DNA from: Notospermus geniculatus
Lineage: Eukaryota; Nemertea; Pilidiophora; Heteronemertea; Lineidae
Assembly (NCBI GenBank): GCA_002633025.1
Contig: NMRB01000337.1
Location: 355,503 to 419,502, forward strand
Length of the DNA: 64,000 bases
Reading direction: 5' to 3'
The stretch's first letter is position 1. Every line of letters begins with the position of its first letter. The notes under the pieces are model-generated. The model was not told where the DNA came from and did not search any database. It saw only the letters and a list, made by a program, of their open reading frames with translations. The position numbers and the translations under genes were made by a program. Of the stretch, positions 23,101 through 32,499 are shown piece by piece.

Positions 23101-23927
23101 TTAAGAAATGGAAGGAGAAGGGGAAGTTTAGTTTGTTTGGACGGAGTCTCCTCATCCGAGGGATCTTGGGCGGGTATAGGAAAAAGGACAAAGGAGGCGA
23201 CCCCATGAGCCAACCGCTACAAACTCCCGTGGCACAGACTCGCGTTGAACCATGTTACAATCCGGAGAAATGTAACTTACTAAATGAAGCCGAGTACAAG
23301 ACAGTGGCGACTAAAGTGTGTTTAATGAACGGTAGCCCTGTCGTCCGGCCGTTAGATTTGCAGTTGCCTAGCAACAGGAGTGAAGACGACACGACAAACA
23401 TTAACCTGCTGAGGTCGCATGAAGGTCGCCTTGGTGTTGCTGAGATTGGTGTCGCAAAGTTACACAGCGCGAATAATGGACATGCAGCTGTTGTTAGACT
23501 CAACAGCTCCAGTGTTGGTAGCTCGAGATCTGAGTCGTCATCTGATGATAATTTATTCGAAAATGGATCGCTCCAACGAAGGCCGAGCTCGCTGTCGTTA
23601 AATGGACACAACTACATGCAGAATGACTTGAAGTCGGATGGCAATGTTAGTACTCAAAGTACGCCCTCTGGGAACGACAACAGGAAAGTCACACGTGAGG
23701 AATTAACGTCGGCTCTGCGGATAAAGCGGCGAATTAAGACGCCATATACGTTACGCCCTGGGCGTTTCTCACTCTACGACGACCGCATGATGTCGGACAG
23801 TTGTCGGGAAATGCTTGGAAAAGCCAAGCCTGATCATCTCATGACTAAGTCGAGCATTTCTCTCCAACAGTTCAATAATGGAGACGTTGACTTGGATGCC
23901 TTAAAGGCAGCCGATTTCACATGCTGA
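11101..23927 (+). CDS. BMPR2: BMP type II receptor (serine/threonine kinase), signal-peptide exon missing
   Basis: Exons 11101-11340, 13702-13890, 17177-17713, 18065-18225, 18721-18868, 21480-21616, 21936-22065 and 22402-23927 join in frame to about 1022 residues. With a signal-peptide exon outside the window this matches the roughly 1040 of vertebrate BMPR2. Domains in order are: a cysteine-rich ectodomain ([11 protein letters not shown], then [10 protein letters not shown]); a transmembrane helix ([20 protein letters not shown]); and a kinase with glycine loop [12 protein letters not shown], lysine in [14 protein letters not shown] catalytic loop, CDFGFAMKL and [14 protein letters not shown] long Ser-rich cytoplasmic tail in one exon follows, containing [17 protein letters not shown], reminiscent of the conserved BMPR2 tail end. 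It is a plasma-membrane receptor that phosphorylates type I receptors in SMAD1/5 signalling. Exons at 15781-15969, 20085-20245 and 20445-20592 duplicate listed ones and should not be added. Confidence 0.93.
12280..12545 (+). mobile_element. tRNA-derived SINE, family A, uninterrupted copy
   Basis: Same element as 1340-1905 but without the internal SINE B. It has head TAGCTGAGTGGTCATC, B-box GGTTCGAATC and body CACATGGGACACAGTA. It also carries an extra CATGTA (making TACATGTA at 12286-12293) that copy A lacks. Confidence 0.75.
12927..14566. repeat. Duplicate block, BMPR2 exon 3 region, copy A
   Basis: Near-identical to 14727-16638. It includes the exon at 13702-13890 and a foldback element at 14128-14370. 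It ends exactly at a single N (14567). Copy B carries an extra insertion of about 250 bp. Confidence 0.85.
14128..14370. mobile_element. AGACCATTCTC-ended MITE, BMPR2 intron
   Basis: Inverted ends AGACCATTCTCTAATT and AATTTGAGAACAGTCT flank sub-terminal arms such as AGATCTGCGCACTTCCGCC and its complement. Other family members are at 16213-16442 (allelic copy), 32259-32499 and about 50686-50921. Confidence 0.8.
15235..15490. mobile_element. Insertion of about 250 bp present only in copy B
   Basis: Copy A reads ...GTGTTGATATCTTCG..., whereas copy B has about 250 extra bases flanked on both sides by TGATAT. Inside, TATTCCCCCAAATT near the left and AATTTAGGGAATA near the right form imperfect inverted ends. 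It is a small non-autonomous insertion of unassigned class. Confidence 0.65.
16213..16442. mobile_element. AGACCATTCTC-ended MITE, allelic copy
   Basis: Counterpart of 14128-14370 in copy B, with the same ends and one internal deletion near 16260. Confidence 0.75.
18417..18687. mobile_element. CAGGGTTTCCGCCAGA-ended foldback element, 5-bp TSD
   Basis: Perfect 16-bp terminal inverted repeats CAGGGTTTCCGCCAGA / TCTGGCGGAAACCCTG, continuing as GGGTACGG repeats. The element is flanked by a direct GCCAT duplication (18412-18416 and 18688-18692). The allelic sequence at 20407-20425 has the empty site with one GCCAT, confirming insertion. Related elements are at 42478-42779, 48269-48597 and 52416-52558. 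Confidence 0.9.
18943..19056 (-). mobile_element. tRNA-derived SINE (family C)
   Basis: On the minus strand a tRNA-like head TGGCCTAGTGGTTAAGGTG is followed by a B-box-like GGGTTTGAGTCC. Copies are at 20655-20782 (allelic), 54213-54335 and 54481-54535. Confidence 0.7.
19340..19860. mobile_element. Long-TIR foldback element next to assembly gap
   Basis: The left arm AGGCGAGACTTTTTTTATAC and the right arm GTATAAAAAAAGTCTCGCCT are perfect complements, extended to about 34 bp by CTTGGTTAGCGTGC / GCACGCTAACCAAG. The interior has A/T-rich runs and two AGCGTGCCCGCCGC motifs. The right end coincides with the single N at 19861. Confidence 0.8.
19862..21059. repeat. Duplicate block, BMPR2 kinase exons, copy B
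   Basis: Contains the duplicate kinase exons 20085-20245 (HRDFNTRN...CDFGFAMKL) and 20445-20592 ([13 protein letters not shown]...). They have identical lengths and reading frames to copy A and no stop codon. The block starts directly after the N at 19861. Confidence 0.85.
20655..20782 (-). mobile_element. tRNA-derived SINE (family C), allelic copy
   Basis: Counterpart of 18943-19056, sharing the block AGGGGCAGCACGCCTTAACC. Confidence 0.7.
21045..21422. mobile_element. Element with TACAGTGGAACCTCCCTTA-type ends, holding a nested foldback
   Basis: The ends ACAGTGGAACCTCCCTTA and AGAGAGGTTCCACTGT are inverted. The body has GGACACCTCTCTATTAAGGA repeats. A separate foldback at about 21151-21363 (GAGGAGGTCGCC / GGCGACCTCCTC) sits inside. 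Partial relatives are at 13170-13260, 14965-15060, 23940-24110 and 63613-63630. Confidence 0.65.
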
Positions 23928-25910
23928 TGCATAATGGTTCAAGTACAGTCACTTCCACCAGGAGAACACCTCTCTATTAAGACATCAAAGTTCAGTCCGC
24001 TATTGGTGATTTCTATTCATTTTGACTCTGTTTTCAAGACACCTCTCAATTACGGACAGCACGTGTCAGTCTCAGAGTTGGCCATAAAAGAGAAGTTCAA
24101 CTGTACGTCAATAGATGGAGCTACTGATGTCTTAGAGGTAACTGGTGATAGAGATGATGTGTGTTTTTGACTTCCTGTTCTCATTCACCTATGATGTACC
24201 CTCTGGGTGACCAATTTACAGTCATAAATGATATAATCATAAACATTTGACTGGTACTAGTCACGGTAATGTGTTGGGCTGCGAATGATGGGGCGGGGGT
24301 TCTATTTCTATATACCAAATACCAAACTGGTTACGCTGGCTTTTGCGCTCAAGGGATGGACAGATATTTCACTGTTTGAAACCTTCACAGGGGAATTTCT
24401 GCCTCTCGTCCTTGATTACAGAAACCATTTAAAACATTGTTGCTTACTAATCTGATGGTTAAAAAATGCATTCAAGATTGCATTGTATATTGGACATTAA
24501 TCCCAAGTCATGTTCAGTGTTTTAAATATAAAAGTGGCTATGAAATTTACTCAACAAGTGTGCTTGAACGTATTGTACTGCTTAACGTTGCCGTGGGTTG
24601 TCAAGGCGGTTCCCATGGCGTTTGTTTCCACAACAACCAAGAAGATTACTATGGTGATATGTGCTGCTGTATAAATGCTACATTGTGCAAGTAGCTGACA
24701 CCCTGAGCGCCAGTCTGTTAAAAAGTTTTATAAACACTGGTGATTTAACAGGGTTCTCTGAATGTTACATTGGACATCTTTGTTCGTGATCTTACCCCTT
24801 ATTTCGTGCTAAAACAATGAAAATGTATAGTTATATAAAGTGTAAATAGCTTTTTAGTGCCATTCTGAAGAGACACTGCAATGTGTCGCTGTATGTTATT
24901 TGTGTCTTCGGCCATTCTGTGTACTTCATGGATAAATGAAGAATTGGGTTATGAAGGATTGGTTTTTATGGGCACTTTGGATCTGATAAAGTTTTCCCCT
25001 ATCTGTTTATTCCCTCTTGTCGGCTTGTATCGGGATAGAAGGGGAGCCAAAAATGAGGTCTTGACGTTACGCTTTGAGAGGGAGAGAGTCTGAATTTTTG
25101 CCATGGTGCAGACCACAGGCGCAGATCCAGGGGGGCGCACCCCCCCTTTCGACCAACAAATCTGTAAAATTGCCCATGAAATTATGAAATTTGGAGCAAA
25201 TCATTGAAAATCACCGCTGATTTCTATGTTTCTAGCACAGGCGCCCCCCTCTTTTCCAAAATCGTGGATCCACCCCTGACCCTGAACCAAGACTCGGGGT
25301 GTTGGGGATCCTTCTCTTTCTGTAATGAAAGCATAAAGCTCTTTAGTCTTACCACTAATAATTAAGTTAGACAGTGCGGAGAACAAGTATTTGCCACTGT
25401 TATTTCTGAATGGTGGATTTTAAAGTTGTTAATTTTCCTGTCTGTAGAGTCCAGAAAACTGTGGTGTATCATAAATGTTCTGGGTGTCAGTTATAAATAT
25501 TTTCCGAGCTGTCAAATGAGAGTGTCGTACTGGCAGAAATACTCTGTAGAAAGTCTTTCTTTATGATGTATTATTGTAATATTACTGCAATATCAGAAAC
25601 CAGGGACTGCACACTCTGCCCGATCCCCGCCAACCCTGGTTTCTTTTTTTCTATTCGGGCAGTATCATCCGGTGACCCACTTCTGCACGTCCTTCAGTTG
25701 TGATATGAAGATCGTTTAAGGATGCATAGGAATTTTTTAAAGGATTCATTACTTATATTGTGTGGAATTTATTTTATACAGAGCTGTGGAGTTGGCCCTT
25801 TTGAGGATGAGGTATGCATTGAAAAAGGGTTTGTGCTTGTGGTTCAGGCGAGTCTCTTAGTTGAGATCTGTAAGACTTGGGACAAAACCTGCAATATCTT
25901 GTCGTAGTAA
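23928..25910. other. BMPR2 3' UTR and flank
   Basis: AT-rich sequence follows the BMPR2 stop with no recognisable coding exon. It contains a partial repeat (23940-24110) and a foldback at 25116-25278 with ends CAGGCGCAGATCCAGG / TGGATCCACCCCTG. I see no clear polyadenylation signal that fixes the transcript end. Confidence 0.5.
25116..25278. mobile_element. Short foldback with CAGG-GATCCAGG-type ends
   Basis: Left end CAGGCGCAGATCCAGGGGGG and right end GTGGATCCACCCCTG are inverted. A related unit is at 29940-30100 (CAGGGGCGGATACAGG ... GAATCCGTGCCTG). Confidence 0.6.
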
Positions 25911-26622
25911 TCTGCCCCAGGTTTCAGCAGACAGCATCATCCGTTCAAGTTTTCTTGCAGCTTTGGAAATGAATTGGAAAGAATTTGAAGAAACATTCTT
26001 CAGATGGTTCACAGGAACAAACTTTCTTCAAATATTTTTCTATCAATGCCGTAGGATGCGAAAAAATGTAGAAGATGCCGTCTGCTGGATTCTGGGGAAA
26101 GATGGCTTAATAAAAGAAAGGTTTCTTAGATTATTTTACAGTGTTTCCCAGTGTAAAGAGCTGGTGCAGTGGTTAATTCAGACATCACTTCTGACCGGCA
26201 GTCCACCATTATGACGTCAACGACAATGTGTGCAACATGGTGAAGTCACACACACTATACCGATACTTGCGTTGACGAATTTGACTGTCAAGATAGTGGA
26301 TTTTCTGTGATGGCCTCATCTGCACAAGCTCCATACCAAGTTGTGGATTCAAATAACTACATCCTCTGCCTTTTGTCCCTGTTGTGGTGACTAGTTGTTA
26401 CAAGTCCTGACAGGGTAAACTCACATGTGATGCCACGAGAGGTTTGTTTTTGGATGTGTTGGTGTATTAATAGATTCAGCTCTCTATTGGGAATTAAACT
26501 TCAGTTATCTGTTTTGCTGGTAGTTGCTCGAGGTTGACTCGAGACCGAGTTGGAATGTAATAGAATAGGTGTTCTTACTGGATTGAGATCTAGGACAAGT
26601 GTTCTGTAGTCAAAATCATTAG

Positions 26623-26755
26623 GGAGATTGAGATCTGCGACTTATCACGGATCCTTATACGTATACGGATAGAATTCTGTACGAGGACAAATTTTGTGTA
26701 CATTTCGATCCGTATACGTATAAGGATCCGTGATAAGTCGCTGATCTCAACCTCC
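26623..26755. repeat. Hairpin with about 45-bp arms
   Basis: The left arm contains GACTTATCACGGATCCTTAT and the right arm the complementary ATAAGGATCCGTGATAAGTC. The loop is about 40 bp. In copy B (32555-32690) the right arm has lost several bases, so only copy A is close to perfect. Confidence 0.75.
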
Positions 26756-27796
26756 TTATTAGCTAAAAGGAGAGGAATAATATTAAATAGTGAATGGTTG
26801 TCTCTGTATTGGATCAGTCTGTCCAATTAACTGCTTTGTAAAAGGCTACAGGTTGCGCAATCGCAATAGATTCATCTGAAAACCTGTGAAAAATTAACGG
26901 GCTGCTCCACTGACTCCCGACATTCTTTGAGTATGTAAGCCTTCACCCTTCACTACCAAGGCCAATGGTGTCAAAAAAATAAAGATATGTTTTAATGCTT
27001 GAAGTGCACCTGAAACTCATCACATTGATACTCATTGGAAAGCTCTGAGAGAGTCCTTTCCAATGAATACCTATGTGACAGGGTTGCTGTAAAATTTCAG
27101 GATTTGGTAGGTTTATCAGTAATATTAGCGAGGTTTAGCACCTTTCCGACTTCAACTACGAGAATGAATTGCAGTCCGCTATGGACATCCTTGATAAAAA
27201 TGATTTGATAGATGTTTTCAATTCGTCAAACACCATAAACTGAAGGCAGAAACATTTGGCCTTATAAATTGGAAGTGTGGATAAATAATGAATATTGAAG
27301 TCGTAATCCTAGTCGTTATGACTTACACGACTATATTTGCAATTTATGTGCACTTCTGATTACGATTCAAAATTATTCTGCCACAAAGTTATGGCATTTT
27401 ACGATTTGCAAACGTCTATCAAATTGTTTTATCAAGTACCGGTATGTCTACAGCAATTGATTCTGGTAGCTGAAGCCGGAGTTGGAAAGGTGCTAAACTT
27501 CGCAAATGAAATAGGCACTGGGAGTGAAGGGTCAAGGCCGTAGCCATTCTACCATGGCCCTTAACTTGTACCGTGCAATATCTTTGGGACTATGGTGAAA
27601 AACTAAATTATGTTTATAGATTGACTGCATATGCCTAAGCATTCAGCTCATTGTAACTGGTTATTGGCAGTGTTGGATGTCTAACATCTTATACTGGCAC
27701 AGATTTGGGCAATTAAATTGCTGCTTATTTATCTCAGTCTTTTTGTTTTTTACTTGTCTTTGTTCATTCAACGGGGCTTGTGTGAAAAGGGTGGTT

Positions 27797-28214
27797 GGTT
27801 CCAGTGGTTGTCAATGATTTTGGTTCCCGAAGCCACCACTAGGGCTAGGCGGCTTCGACTCTGGCTGCCATCTGTGCGACAAAAATTTGTCGCGGATCTA
27901 TTGATAGATCATTATGTTGACATCACAGGTTATTTTTAGAATGGGGTACCCATAGCCTCGTGGGTGCTTAAATGTAATCAAACATGCTCAATCGCGTGGA
28001 ATGGCAACACCGAGGAAGTTTCTTGATGAGAATGTTTGTATGTATTGCAGATCTGTAACAAAAGCTCAAATCATCGCCGTTTTTTAGACGGGGAGAATGA
28101 AATTTTACGGGAAAATGGACTCCTACAATGACGTCGGCAATAAAATGGCAGCCAGAGCCGAAGACTTCTAGCCCCAGTGGTGGCTTCAGGAACCAAAATG
28201 TGACTGGAGGCTGC
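27797..28214. mobile_element. Inverted-repeat element downstream of PCTP
   Basis: The left arm GGTTCCCGAAGCCACCACTA ... CTCTGGCTGCC is the inverted complement of the right arm GGCAGCCAGAGCC ... GGTGGCTTCAGGAACC, with arms of about 80 bp. It is also present in copy B at about 33732-34150. Confidence 0.65.
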
Positions 28215-28499
28215 ACTTGATAAGTACTTCATCTCTCCACTAGAGGGCAGCAGCTAACTGCTAGTCTCATTCCACCAGAAATGAGAGAACACACAGTTGT
28301 TGAAAAAAATATCACCATTTATTTGTGCTTAAAAGGATATTAAAATCACAATATGAACAGATAAATAGGGTCATCTTGTATGCATGAGATACGGACGTCG
28401 ACGATATTGTGAGGAACAGGTAGTTATAGTTGCAGACAGACCAATCTGACCTCTACTGAGATCGTTAGGCCTATCAGGTACCCGCCACGGATTACTGAT

Positions 28500-28690
28500 G
28501 ACTACGTGCGGCAATAGCTGTAAGTGAGTTGACCAATAGGTGTCACTATGGCCCAATTGAATGCATATAGCTGACCCATTCATTATTGATCGAGCACCAA
28601 TCACGTGGATTTTCCTTTGTATTTGTCCGCTAGAACTTTGCTGCCATCTTTTGGCAATAAGCGTGGCTGACTGCTCCTATAACCCATGCA
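28500..28690. mobile_element. MITE of the CTGTCAGTGAGTTGACCAATAGG family in the PCTP 3' UTR
   Basis: Outer ends AGCTGTAAGTGAGTTGACC and GGCTGACTGCTCCTAT are imperfect inverted repeats. It lies between the PCTP stop codon and a minus-strand AATAAA at 28318-28323. Other copies are at about 34443-34822 (interrupted), 48874-49044 and about 56750-56870. Confidence 0.6.
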
Positions 28691-29021
28691 TGCGTGATGC
28701 ATTCATCTTACCCGTTGCTGTACGTAGTCATCAGTAATCCGTGGCGGATGCCAATTGGTACTTATTACCATCATTACACCCCTAACCCGATTCCCTAAAG
28801 AGGGTTTTGATGAGACTTGAGTATCACAGCGAAGAGCATTTTTGAGATTGCGATATTGCATTAGGCCTAGATAAAAGCCACAAGTTGTTCATGTCTACAC
28901 TACCATTGAACACGAAGGACAGTCACAGAAACTGACAACCGAATGGGTAAATGAGTGAGACCTTTGATTGCTAATATATTAGCTGAGAAACGGGTGCTTC
29001 GCTTCCCCTGAAGTAAACCAG

Positions 29022-30733
29022 CTATACACCGTTTCCTTTCTTGCCTTCCTTCTCCTCCAGATACTTCTGGTAACTGCGACACGCCTTCTGCATTGAGGTA
29101 AGGAATGACGGGACACCAGTCTGAAAAACACGAATTTCCTCCGTTATGGTGGCTTTTTAAGGGTCCAAGTTATATCTGGGGACAAAGGGTTACCTCTAAG
29201 GCCATCTTCTCAAGGCCTTTTTACATAATCCAATTACATGTATCTAGACATGACTATAGGACCTTACTCTATTTACAACAAATTAACTTTATCTGCTACA
29301 ATCATACAGGAATTTACGAACCCTAACAGTACTGGAACCTACCTTTGCCGCCCAGTTGATCAACCAAGTCGGAATCATCCCTCCAGGATTGTCGTAGTAT
29401 TTCATAAATGCTGTAAGGAAAAGAAGTCCTAGTGAAACATCCGTATGACCTTCGGTTCTAATAGAGGTCTAAGGATTCTGATGGTGGTTACTGAGCCCAT
29501 GAAATCTTGCAGGTCATCTTACCTTTAGTCCCATCTGATCCATTTGTCGTCAGAGCACAGCTCTGTAAATAATCTTCAACCCGTATTACTCCTGACTTCT
29601 TCGGAATGCTATCAACTTGAACACTTTTGGCGAGAACGACCCAGATCGTTTTACCCCATTTGTCTGCCATCTCACGGAGTTCTCGCGAGTAAACGTACGT
29701 AGAAAGGTTAAGGAGTCATGGGGTGTTAGGAAGGGAATCACCAAATCATATCACTGAGGGCCGTTATTATAAATATCAAGGGAGTGACACTTGGCATAGG
29801 GCTGACCCCCCCCCCCCTGCCGACTCCATTTTCACACTAAAGACGCATGAATCATGGGACATAACACACTCAATGTTCAGCAGTGAAATGGCTTTAGAGA
29901 GTCTGCCCAGGTATCCTGAGATCCAATGAACGGCAGGGCCAGGGGCGGATACAGGATTTGGGAAAGGAGGGGCGCCCTATGCTAGAAACATTGAAATGTG
30001 CGGCGAAATTTCAGAATTTCACGGTAGATTTTACAAAATCAATTTTACAAAAGGGGAGGCGAGCACCCGGGGTGCGGTGCCCCCTCAGAATCCGTGCCTG
30101 GACGGCTCAAGCTCCCCTCGCAATTGAGAAGGCCATCAGTTTGTCAGTCTGTGGTCATTGTCACCTCATGATTATTGCCGACCACTATCTACCGGTACTT
30201 GATGTTATCAAATCAACCAAGGCGTTTGCTTTGTTTTGAAAAGGATACATCTCTGTTAGACATCATCATGGGGTAGTTCACATTCCAGTAGATAATCTTG
30301 TTTCCGCCAGTCTCTTCACTCGCTTCCACTTCATACAAATCTTAAACAGTGAAGGATATTATCAGATGAGAGAATTTCCCAATTATTCAGCTGTGTAACA
30401 GACTCCTGCCATGCCTGCATCGCTATGGGCCCTACAGGAGGCTTTACATATACATATACATGTATTGATAGAGTACCATTGGAGGGAGGCTTACAGTTAG
30501 TTGTCTGACAGTCATGAAAACTGATATAAGCTCCCCTGATCTGATGAACCTAGCATATTTCACCCCTTTTCTCTTTATCACTTGACGCAACTGGGCGGAG
30601 TCTTCCTAGATTTCTCACCTTTTACATAACTGTCCCATTTTTTTCTGTATTCCAAATCCATGTAAACCTGTGCACACACATCGGGCAAAACATCTAATTC
30701 TCCATAAACTTTGTATGAATAGAGGCCAGAAAC
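29022..30733 (-). CDS. PCTP: Phosphatidylcholine transfer protein (PCTP/STARD2), exons 2-6, copy A
   Basis: Exons on the minus strand: 30733-30619, 30340-30249, 29694-29523, 29410-29343 and 29120-29022. They give GLYSYKVYGELDVLPDV, YRKKWDSYVKDLYEVEASEE, YWNVNYPMMMSNRD, SGVIRVEDYLQS, DNPGGMIPTWLINWAAKTG and a Lys-rich C-terminus ending GKKGNGV. This order matches the START domain of PCTP, a cytosolic lipid-binding protein that exchanges phosphatidylcholine between membranes. The 30249/29694 junction uses a U12-type intron. The first exon for this copy is absent; the segment is duplicated at 35164-37199. I regard it as the alternative allele of the same gene. Confidence 0.9.
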
Positions 30734-31082
30734 CTGCAAGAAGAGAGCAGAGTTGATGACCATCACATAGGCCTACTGATGGTCCAGTTGCAAAGCAAAC
30801 CCAGCTGAGCTTACCTGCAGTCGGCCCAGCATATTTGGGGCAGGGGGCAGGCCACCCCACAGGTTCTTGTGGTTAGATAGGGGACCACAGGTCCTTACAC
30901 ACTCGACAATGTATATATTTTCTATACATTGTCAGTAAAGTGTGTAAGGACTTGTGGTCTCCTATGTAACCACAAGAACCTGCTGTGGCCACCTCAGTCC
31001 CATAGTTACGCCATTAATTGGAAGGTGACGACATTGGGGTTCAGTCACAGGTTCTTGTGGTTCGATACTATACTAGGGGACC

Positions 31083-31596
31083 TATACATTCTCAGTAAAG
31101 TGTGTAAGGACCTGTGATCCCCTAGTACCGGTACCATCGTGTTCGATTACTTGTACCGCGCTTGGGGAAGCTTGGATATCACGCATTGCGGAGCATGTGC
31201 AGTGAGGCCGAGTAAATGAAAGATGTCGCACCTGGTTAAAGTAAAGTGTCATGGCGTCTATGAAGGGCCAAGTAAACGAACGGTCTCGCGCCCAACCTCG
31301 TCCCCAGGGGTATAGTTCGCTCAGACAACCTCGGACCACTCGCTCACTAACCCCTGGAATCAGCTTCGGTTGCTAATCCAGGAACCTTGGACTAAGTATA
31401 GGTGGCAGCACGAGTCAAAATAATCAATTTGAAATACTAACCAGTGCTTTTTAAAATTCTTTTTACAAAAAATCATATGCTAACCAATTTCCCCTCTTCA
31501 AGTAAACACAAGCATCAACAAAGCACAACAAACAGGCAAGCCTACGGCATCTCCGATGCCTCTAGTTTAGATTTAATACAGTGGGGCTTTAACTCA
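31083..31596. other. Junction sequence between the two PCTP copies
   Basis: No N marks this junction. The sequence contains a TTGTACCGCG-rich region and the pair AAAGATGTCGCACC / GGTCTCGCGCCC, but no recognisable coding exon or START-domain N-terminus. Confidence 0.45.
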
Positions 31597-32258
31597 TCTG
31601 CCCCAGGTTTCAGCACACAGCATCATCCGTTCAAGTTTTCTTGCAGCTTTGGAAATGAATTGGAAAGAATTTGAAGAAACATTCTTCAGATGGTTCACAG
31701 GAACAAACTTTCTTCAAATATTTTTCTATCAATGCCATAGGATGCGAAAAAATGTTGACAGAAGATGTCATCTGCTGGACTCTGGGGAAAGATGGCTTAA
31801 TATAAGAAAGGTTTCTTAGATTATTTTACGGTGTTTCCCAGTGTATAGAGCTGGTGCAGTGGTTAATTCAGACATCACTTTTGACTGGCAGTCCACCATT
31901 ATGACGTCAACGGCAATGTGTGCAACATGGTGAAGTCACACACACTATACCGGTACTTGCGTTGACGAATTTGACTGTCAAGATAGTGAATTTTCTGTGT
32001 TGCCCTCACCTGCACAAGCTCCATACCAAGTTGCGGGTTCAAATATCTACATCCTCTGCCGTTTGTCCCTGTTGTGGTGACTAGTTGTTACAAGTCCTGA
32101 CAGGGTAAACTCACATGTGATGCCACGAGAGGTTTGTTTTTGGATGTGTTGGTGTATTAATAGATTCAGGTGTCTATTGGGAATTAAACTTCAGTTATCT
32201 GTTTTGCTGGTAGTTGCTCGAGGTTGACTCGAGACCGAGTTGGGATGTAATAGAATAG

Positions 32259-32499
32259 ACTGTTCTCAAATTGACGTAAACGAGAAAGATCTGCGCACTT
32301 CCGCCAAAATTTCAGCCATAACCTCGGTCTGAAGCTGAATGACGTGACGCAGACAGCCCCGCGACAGTGACGTCGACGACGTTGCGTCAGACTCGACCAT
32401 TGCTGAATAATGGAGTGCGTCACGTCACCCGGTTCCAGATCGAGGTTATGGTTGAAATTTCGGAGGAAGTGCGCAGATCTGGGAATTTGAGAATGGTCT
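32259..32499. mobile_element. Polymorphic AGACYRTTCTC-family MITE with ATAG duplication
   Basis: 241 bp with inverted ends ACTGTTCTCAAATT / AATTTGAGAATGGTCT and inner arms AGATCTGCGCACTTCC / GGAAGTGCGCAGATCT. It is flanked by ATAG at 32255-32258 and 32500-32503. Copy A (26565-26572) has the uninterrupted site GAATAGGTG. Confidence 0.85.

Larger units (their letters stand above)
25911..31082. repeat. Duplicate block containing PCTP exons 2-6, copy A
   Basis: Collinear with 31597-37535, with allele-like substitutions throughout. Copy A lacks the 32259-32499 MITE, the 34554-34760 foldback and the 36039-36360 tandem unit seen in copy B. It has CCGG-TA micro-insertions at 27437-27444 and 30190-30197 that copy B lacks. 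Confidence 0.85.

Noticed and set aside
22982-23611. Open frames antisense to the BMPR2 tail exon
   Set aside because: They are shadows of the long Ser-rich coding exon on the plus strand.
27718-27939. 73-codon plus-strand frame conserved in both PCTP blocks
   Set aside because: The sequence is conserved because the blocks are alleles; its hydrophobic N-terminus is from a T-rich tract and no splice signals support it.
27968-28216. Minus-strand frame repeated at 33913-34152
   Set aside because: It lies inside an inverted-repeat element and is repeated only because the locus is duplicated.
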